From NCBI RefSeq assembly GCF_020905375.1, contig NZ_JAJJBU010000004.1, positions 1 to 64,000 on the forward strand: 64,000 nucleotides of DNA. Reading direction: 5' to 3'. Under the pieces are notes generated by a model. The model worked only from the letters and a program-made list of their open reading frames with translations. It searched no databases and was not told the DNA's origin. Origin of the DNA: Arthrobacter cryoconiti. GTDB lineage: Bacteria > Actinomycetota > Actinomycetes > Actinomycetales > Micrococcaceae. This document shows, one piece after another, positions 59,419 through 64,000 of the stretch. The position numbers and the translations under genes are program-made. How positions within the stretch are numbered: position 1 is the first letter of the stretch; each line of letters starts with the position of its first letter.

Positions 59419-60337
59419 AGGCCACAGTCTGGAGAGCCTGCGATGGCAGATCTTCGAACGCTACGGTGCACGTGCCCGGATTATCCGCGCCGAAAAGATT
59501 CAGACTGGAGGGCTGTTCGGTATGGGAGCCGTCACTTCCTTTGAAGTCACGGTGGAGGTGGACGGACGTGCAGCACACATGCAACGCGCCGATACCCCTA
59601 GTGCCAGCGTTGTGCGCCGTCCTCCCACGTCCAGGCGTGGCTTGGCTGATTTGTTGGCCGACGCCGACGACGGCGATTCGGCGAAGTCCTCAGCCGCTCT
59701 TGTGGTTTCCACCGCGAAGCCGGACTTTGACGCTGTTCTAGGAAAGGTGTCAGCACAGCTTGGCGTTGATAGCGGCAGCAGTTCCATGGAGGTTTTCCGA
59801 GAAATCAACAATCGGAAAGGCCGGCGCGCAGGGGAATCCATACTGCCTGAGACGCCCCGACCATCGACCATTGCGGGGGACTTGATCGTGTTGGTGGGCC
59901 TGCGTGAACAGCCGCTCCATGTTGCCTGGAGCATGATCGGAGCTCTAGAAGGCGGCGCGGAGTTACGCACTGCTGGCGTTCATCGGTCAAACGGGATCGG
60001 ACACGTTTTCATTGATAGCGCCGAAGTTAAGAAGGCTCAGGCGCTGGCGGCGGTTGATGGTAAACCGCTGGTGATAGCGTTCAGTGTTGGAGCTCAGGGA
60101 TCCTCGAGTCCTACGGCACTTGCTTCGGTGGTGCCAAACCAGCTGTGGCTTGTGGTGGACGCGCTCCACAAACCGGAGGATACGCAGGTTTGGACTCGAC
60201 AAACGGCCTGGTACGCGACGCCGGACGCTCTCGCAGTGCTGGGGTCTACGGAGACAGCCACGCCTGAAACCGTCAACGAGCTGGGTTACCCAGTGGGTTG
60301 GGTGGATGGCTATCAAGCCACCTCTGCCACGCTTTAG
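59396..60337 (+). CDS. FlhF-like protein lacking a P-loop
   Basis: The 313-residue protein matches the FlhF layout in the right place after flhA. The first 60 residues resemble the FlhF N-terminal domain (LESLRWQIFERYGARARIIRAEKIQTGGLFG). The C-terminal region follows the order of an SRP-type GTPase, but where FlhF has GPTGVGKTTT this protein has LIVLVGLREQPLHVAWSMI with no GKT, and no DTAGR or TKLD motif was seen; the last segment (LGYPVGWVDGYQATSATL) resembles the FlhF end. It may be a non-GTPase FlhF relative that sets flagellar position or assembly. The GTG at 59396 overlaps flhA by 23 bp. Confidence 0.65.
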   Translation: MSSRFQLRGHSLESLRWQIFERYGARARIIRAEKIQTGGLFGMGAVTSFEVTVEVDGRAAHMQRADTPSASVVRRPPTSRRGLADLLADADDGDSAKSSAALVVSTAKPDFDAVLGKVSAQLGVDSGSSSMEVFREINNRKGRRAGESILPETPRPSTIAGDLIVLVGLREQPLHVAWSMIGALEGGAELRTAGVHRSNGIGHVFIDSAEVKKAQALAAVDGKPLVIAFSVGAQGSSSPTALASVVPNQLWLVVDALHKPEDTQVWTRQTAWYATPDALAVLGSTETATPETVNELGYPVGWVDGYQATSATL

Positions 60338-60373
60338 ACTTGAATTCTGGCGCACATCCATGGAAGGAACTGC

Positions 60374-60637
60374 ATGCTGGTATTGACACGTAAGATCGGC
60401 GAGAAGATCGTCATTGGCTCGAACATCACCGTCACCATCCTCGACGGCGGCCGCGGCGAGGGGGTTCGCATAGGCATTGAGGCGCCACGAGATGTCAGCA
60501 TCCATCGCAGCGAGGTGGTGGAGGCGGTCTCGGCTAATAACCGCGAAGCCGCACAAACTACGGGCGAGTGCGCTGATGCTGACTCAGAGCAGTTGATCCT
60601 AGCCGCGCTTGGACTAGCGACTCCCGCAACTGAGTAG
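60374..60637 (+). CDS. csrA: Translational regulator CsrA
   Basis: The 87-residue protein begins MLVLTRKIGEKIVIGSNITVTIL with the RNA-binding GVRIGIEAPRDVSIHRSEV and a helical end that is longer than usual (about 25 extra residues). CsrA represses flagellin translation and is released by FliW. GGAAGGA precedes the ATG. It is the last gene of the plus arm. Confidence 0.94.
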   Translation: MLVLTRKIGEKIVIGSNITVTILDGGRGEGVRIGIEAPRDVSIHRSEVVEAVSANNREAAQTTGECADADSEQLILAALGLATPATE

Positions 60638-60668
60638 CTTCCTGTGCCAAAGGTTTGTCTGACGCGTC

Positions 60669-62192
60669 CTATTTTTCCCAGGGTGCTTTGAGCGGGAAGT
60701 ATTTTTCTAAGAAATCGGTCACGAGTTCGCGGCGTTCCTGCGCATCAACTTCGGGGGAGCTGCCGTCGTTGAGGCAGAGAAAGTCTGCGTTTCGTCGCGC
60801 CAAGACGCGCTGCAAAGAGTTGAGTCCTTTTCGGGTGGTTGTGTCTACATAAACCCCCTTCCCGTCCTTATGCATAACGGCACGTCCGGTGAAGAGGGCG
60901 TAGTAGTGATAAAGCGAATTGGTGACTGAAATATTGCCCGCGGCCCGGAAAGTGCTCGCCGCCGTGTCCGCGAACTCCTTCGGGAAGTTGGCTTCCAGCT
61001 CCGTCATGACGGATAGGCGCAGAGGGGCTGGCGCATGTTCAAGGTGTCGGGTGGCTATACGACCGAACCGTTCCCATAACAGGCGCCGGTTTACCCGGGC
61101 TGAGTTTTCAAAGCCGCTGCGTTCGGTGGAGCTCTCGCCCAGACCAATCCTGTTGGGGGAGAGCATGAATCTGCTGATGCCACCGGGGGTAAAGAACATC
61201 GCAGGGGCTACGGGCCGGCCAAAGAACATGTCGTCATTAGAATATAGAAAATGTTCGGCCAGTCCGGAAATATGGTGGAGCTGTGATTCCACTGCCATGG
61301 AGTTATGAGTGGGTAACACTGTCGGATCCGCGAAGTGTTCGTGGCTGCGCACTATGCGGATACGTGGGTGCTCGGCAAGCCAATCCGGTGTGGAGGAATC
61401 TGTGGCAATGAAGACAGTCCCGATCCAAGGCGCAAACATGAATATGGATCTCAGCGCATATTTCAGTTCATCGACCTGCCGGAACCGCGACTCATGTGCG
61501 TCGCCCTCACCTAAGACAGCATCGGCTTCCCGCTTGCGTCTATCTGCCTGATATTCCACAGAACTGCCATCCACCCAGCTATAAACCATATCGATGGGGA
61601 ACGGAACGTCAAAGGCATGCTCAGCAAACATTCCCTCAATGGTGGGCCACGTCTTGCCATACAGTTCAACGGTTCCGCGGCGTGCATCACTCGCCACGAC
61701 ACTTCGGCGCGTGAGGGAATTCTCCACCGGCAATTGAATCAGTCCGTCTTTGAACGTCCAGAATTCCAACTGGACTCCAGAGGCAGCACCAAAATGAAGT
61801 CCGCCAAGCGGTTCTACACGAGGTCGAAAAAGCCGCACGATCCGAGTCTTCTTATGCGCCGCTAGCTTGCCATCCGCTACTAGGAGGGTGACTTTTTGCG
61901 GGTCCCTACTGCGGGAGTAAAACGGTTCGTCGGCAAAACTATGGACCAGAGCATTTTTTACCGCATGCCGGTAAGCCCTGTCAATGGCCAGCACGGGGAA
62001 GCGCCGGTTGCCCCGGGCCAGCAGATAGGGAATCGCATAGGCATCCAGTGCGCTACGCACAGCCAACAAGTCCACAGCCGCTGCCTGATCCTGCGTTAGG
62101 GTCTCATTGATTAGCGCTAGTGTTCCATGATCCTTGAGGATGTCAGGCCGCTCAAGGATGCGGGCGCCCGCAGATGAAAGCTGGGAAGGCAA
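60669..62192 (-). CDS. Stealth-type sugar-phosphate transferase
   Basis: The 507-residue protein has the four conserved regions of Stealth proteins: CR1 FPIDMVYSWVDGS (near residue 200), CR2 DELKYALRSIFMFAPWIGTVFIATDS, CR3 EHFLYSNDDMFFGRPV and CR4 near the C-terminus. These transfer hexose-1-phosphate to make phosphodiester-linked cell-surface polymers, as in capsule and teichoic-type acids. It lies convergent to csrA and 30 bp from it. The first 190 residues are a less conserved N-terminal extension. Confidence 0.9.
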   Translation of the reverse strand: MPSQLSSAGARILERPDILKDHGTLALINETLTQDQAAAVDLLAVRSALDAYAIPYLLARGNRRFPVLAIDRAYRHAVKNALVHSFADEPFYSRSRDPQKVTLLVADGKLAAHKKTRIVRLFRPRVEPLGGLHFGAASGVQLEFWTFKDGLIQLPVENSLTRRSVVASDARRGTVELYGKTWPTIEGMFAEHAFDVPFPIDMVYSWVDGSSVEYQADRRKREADAVLGEGDAHESRFRQVDELKYALRSIFMFAPWIGTVFIATDSSTPDWLAEHPRIRIVRSHEHFADPTVLPTHNSMAVESQLHHISGLAEHFLYSNDDMFFGRPVAPAMFFTPGGISRFMLSPNRIGLGESSTERSGFENSARVNRRLLWERFGRIATRHLEHAPAPLRLSVMTELEANFPKEFADTAASTFRAAGNISVTNSLYHYYALFTGRAVMHKDGKGVYVDTTTRKGLNSLQRVLARRNADFLCLNDGSSPEVDAQERRELVTDFLEKYFPLKAPWEK

Positions 62193-62345
62193 CGGGTCTC
62201 CTTGGCACGCAAAAGCCGGCCCGGCGGGCTGACATGTTCCCTTGCAGTTTACCGCGTTAGAAATTACGGCCCTGTAATTTCGGGGCTCTGGTCCGAACCT
62301 GGCCCCGGTGCCGTCCAGCGCGAGAAGAACCGTGCAGAAGTCCCG

Positions 62346-62756
62346 CTACTTTCTTTTCTTGTGGAAGAGCAGCGCCACTGCAATGCCAACGAGCCAAAAG
62401 TCCTTGGCCATGGCGGTGCCAGCAGTCGTGGGACGAATTCCGTCTGCCTCGGTCATGCCGGGGGACTTTAGGTAAGTAGCCACCAATGTCCCGGAGAAGG
62501 CGCCCAACGCCAGGCCTGCCATCCGAGTAGGAATAAACGGGGTGAGAATGAAGGTTCCCAGGCCAATCTCCAGGGAGCTGAGGTAGCGCCCAAACTGGGT
62601 TGGCTCCAGGCCACCTGCCTGTGGGATCACCCGGGCTGCCGCTTCTTGCAGGCCGGCCGCGTGCTCGGGGGCTATCGCGAGCTTTCCGATACCTGAATTG
62701 AGGATGAATGCACCAGAAACAAGTCTGAGTGCTGCGTTGCCGATGCTAAAGCCCAT
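62346..62756 (-). CDS. DoxX-like integral membrane protein
   Basis: The 136-residue protein has about four hydrophobic segments (LRLVSGAFILNSGIGKL; LEIGLGTFILTPFI; MAGLALGAFSGTLVATYL; FWLVGIAVALLFH) and a basic C-terminus. The layout and the G-rich first helix resemble DoxX/DUF-type small membrane proteins; function is not known. It lies 153 bp from the Stealth gene. Confidence 0.7.
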   Translation of the reverse strand: MGFSIGNAALRLVSGAFILNSGIGKLAIAPEHAAGLQEAAARVIPQAGGLEPTQFGRYLSSLEIGLGTFILTPFIPTRMAGLALGAFSGTLVATYLKSPGMTEADGIRPTTAGTAMAKDFWLVGIAVALLFHKKRK

Positions 62757-62816
62757 GGTGTTCCCCTTGCTGATTGCCTATGTCAGTCCCAGCCTATGGA
62801 CGGCGGCTGGCTATGG

Positions 62817-63512
62817 CTAGAGGGCTGGCTTTTGGATGGTGGCGGAGAGTCCGGCGATGAGGGCGGAAAGCCCTAGTTCAAAGGCTGCATCGGCGTCGTT
62901 GGCGCCGTGCTGATTACTCCGGTGTGCGACGGCTGCCGTGAAGTTGGGTGTTTGCCCAGCCAGATCACCGGGGGAAAAGATGTCTGCGGGAGCGTTGACG
63001 TCGTAAGCGGAGCCGTAGATGAATGATTCCAGTGCCACGATGGCATCAATGATGTGTTCCTGCGGCCAGCCAGCTCGCAGGAAACCCTTGGTCACGGCGT
63101 CGTACATCAACAGAGTCTGCGAGGCATTGGTGACAGGCAGCAGGGCTATCACGGGGATCAAGGGAACGTGGGCGGAAAAGACGTTGCGGTAGGAGCGTGC
63201 CCAGACGCTGACCGCCTCAGCCCACGGCCGGTTTGCAAAAGCTGTGACGTCTACCCGGCCCATCAGAGCCTCCTCCACAAGGACCAAAACGTCCTGCTTA
63301 GAGCGGACGTGGTTGTACAGCGCGGAGGGCGCCACATTCAACGACTTGGCAAGACTGGACATGGTGAGGGCCTTATATCCGTCTTTTGAAACGAGCTTCA
63401 GCGCCGCCGACGTGATTTGTGCATGACCCAGAAGCGCGTGAAGTGGCCGGCCAGCCCGGCGCCGGGCTGACTTGGTGCTGACGGACTTGCGGGGCAGTAC
63501 GCCGTCGGGCAC
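62817..63512 (-). CDS. TetR-family regulator
   Basis: The 231-residue protein has a basic N-terminal tail, then a TetR HTH (SALKLVSKDGYKALTMSSLAKSLNVAPSALYNHVRSKQDVL-like, residues 35-75) and a ligand-binding helical C-terminus (TetR_C-like). A GTG start with AAAGGAG 8 nt upstream is used. It is divergent from the amine oxidase, 153 bp away, and likely represses it. Confidence 0.88.
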   Translation of the reverse strand: MPDGVLPRKSVSTKSARRRAGRPLHALLGHAQITSAALKLVSKDGYKALTMSSLAKSLNVAPSALYNHVRSKQDVLVLVEEALMGRVDVTAFANRPWAEAVSVWARSYRNVFSAHVPLIPVIALLPVTNASQTLLMYDAVTKGFLRAGWPQEHIIDAIVALESFIYGSAYDVNAPADIFSPGDLAGQTPNFTAAVAHRSNQHGANDADAAFELGLSALIAGLSATIQKPAL

Positions 63513-63605
63513 GTCACGATCTCCTTTACGATTCCGGCGCGCAGTGGCGCAAATTTATTATCGTCACCCCTTTACCAAACGCGGTGACGTCCGTTACAGT
63601 CTAAT

Positions 63606-63628
63606 CTAAATGAACGTCATTCATTTAG
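63606..63628. promoter_or_regulatory. Palindromic operator of TetR / amine oxidase pair
   Basis: CTAAATGAA and TTCATTTAG are perfect complements around CGTCA. It lies 38 bp before the amine oxidase ATG and 94 bp before tetR, at the position expected for a repressor blocking the oxidase promoter. Confidence 0.65.
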
Positions 63629-63665
63629 TGAGCCGGATCACCTACGGTTTGCAGGAGAGGGAAAC

Positions 63666-64000
63666 ATGGCCAACATGCAACACATCGAGCGCGACGTCGT
63701 CATCATCGGGGCTGGTCCGTCAGGGATGAGCGCCGCACGCGAACTGCGCAAGGCGGGACTGAGCGTCGCCGTCGTCGAGGCGCGCGATCGTGTGGGTGGA
63801 CGCACTTGGTCTAACACGATCGACGGTGCCTGGCTGGAAATCGGGGGCCAGTGGGTCTCCCCCGACCAGACGGCACTGATTGGCCTGCTCGATGAACTTG
63901 GGCTTGAAACATATTCACGTTACCGCGACGGGGACAGCGTCTATGTGGCTCCGGATGGGACACGAACCCGCTACACGGGAGAAATGTTTCCCGTCTCCGC
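63666..64000 (+). CDS. Flavin monoamine oxidase (putrescine oxidase-like), partial
   Basis: The reading frame runs to the window edge (111 codons). It has the FAD motif VVIIGAGPSGMSAARELRKAG with the following VVEARDRVGGRTW and GGQWVSPDQTALIGLLDELG, as in putrescine/polyamine oxidases (Puo) of Arthrobacter and Rhodococcus. AGGAGAG precedes the ATG. The TetR-family gene is divergent. Amine oxidation to aldehyde, H2O2 and ammonia is likely; the substrate cannot be fixed from this fragment. Confidence 0.85.
   Translation, partial: MANMQHIERDVVIIGAGPSGMSAARELRKAGLSVAVVEARDRVGGRTWSNTIDGAWLEIGGQWVSPDQTALIGLLDELGLETYSRYRDGDSVYVAPDGTRTRYTGEMFPVS

Noticed and set aside
1-64000. CRISPR arrays, tRNA genes, complete insertion sequences, prophage genes
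   Set aside because: No regularly spaced repeats, tRNA-like folds or transposase/integrase reading frames were seen.

Overview
The window is high-GC actinobacterial DNA, most like Micrococcales/Arthrobacter-type chromosome. Pointers are an actinobacterial 5S rRNA, a TM0106-type nuclease-helicase, a LysG/LysE pair, a LutABC operon, and a flagellar locus with a Gram-positive gene set (no L/P-ring genes, FliW/CsrA control). Genes are tightly packed, many overlap by 4 bp (ATGA/GTGA), and GTG/TTG starts are common. Family assignments were made by reading translations; no database search was run.

Layout. (1) 1-262: the tail of an rRNA operon (5S plus terminator). (2) 624-9828, minus strand: a RecB-like nuclease/helicase followed by a Wadjet-type SMC defence set jetA-jetB-jetC. 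No jetD is present; the set ends about 360 bp from the terminator of the convergent rRNA operon. (3) 10027-16182: a TIGR01777-type epimerase, an MFS transporter broken by an in-frame TGA, a LysG/LysE pair, an unknown gene and a secreted HNH/Excalibur lipoprotein. (4) 16221-27323, minus strand: a long tellurium-resistance-type (Ter) operon. It holds a DUF475/TerC membrane protein, four TerD paralogues, TelA, two unknown proteins, and a metabolic module (TIM-barrel C-C lyase, PRTase-TRSP, StiP-type PRTase, HAD). (5) 27598-32855: an HsdR-N-type nuclease-fold protein, an adenosine/adenine deaminase and the lactate-utilisation operon lutABC. (6) 32880-60637: an almost complete flagellar locus. (7) 60669-64000: a Stealth-type phosphotransferase, a DoxX-like protein, and a TetR regulator divergent from the start of a flavin amine oxidase cut by the window edge.

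The flagellar locus has a minus arm (flgN-flgK-flgL-fliW) and a plus arm: sigma factor, flagellin, fliD, fliS, then flgBC-fliE-fliFGHIJK-flgDE, flbD-motAB, fliMNOPQR-flhBA, an flhF-like gene and csrA. I found five copies of one promoter-like motif, CCTWACS-N14/15-GCCGAYAG. It lies before flgN, flagellin, flgB, flbD/motA and fliM, and fits a sigma-28 regulon served by the sigma factor encoded here. The flagellin leader carries an AUGGAU-loop hairpin and an ACGGAG site on the ribosome binding site, which matches the CsrA/FliW/flagellin control circuit, all of whose genes are in this window.

Most notable oddities: the jetD-less Wadjet set next to a nuclease-helicase; flgD with an apparent AUC start; a promoter folded into the flgE terminator; a probably leaderless fliM lacking the CheY-binding N-terminus; an FlhF-like protein without a P-loop; and a Ter operon with an unrecognised 283-residue member.
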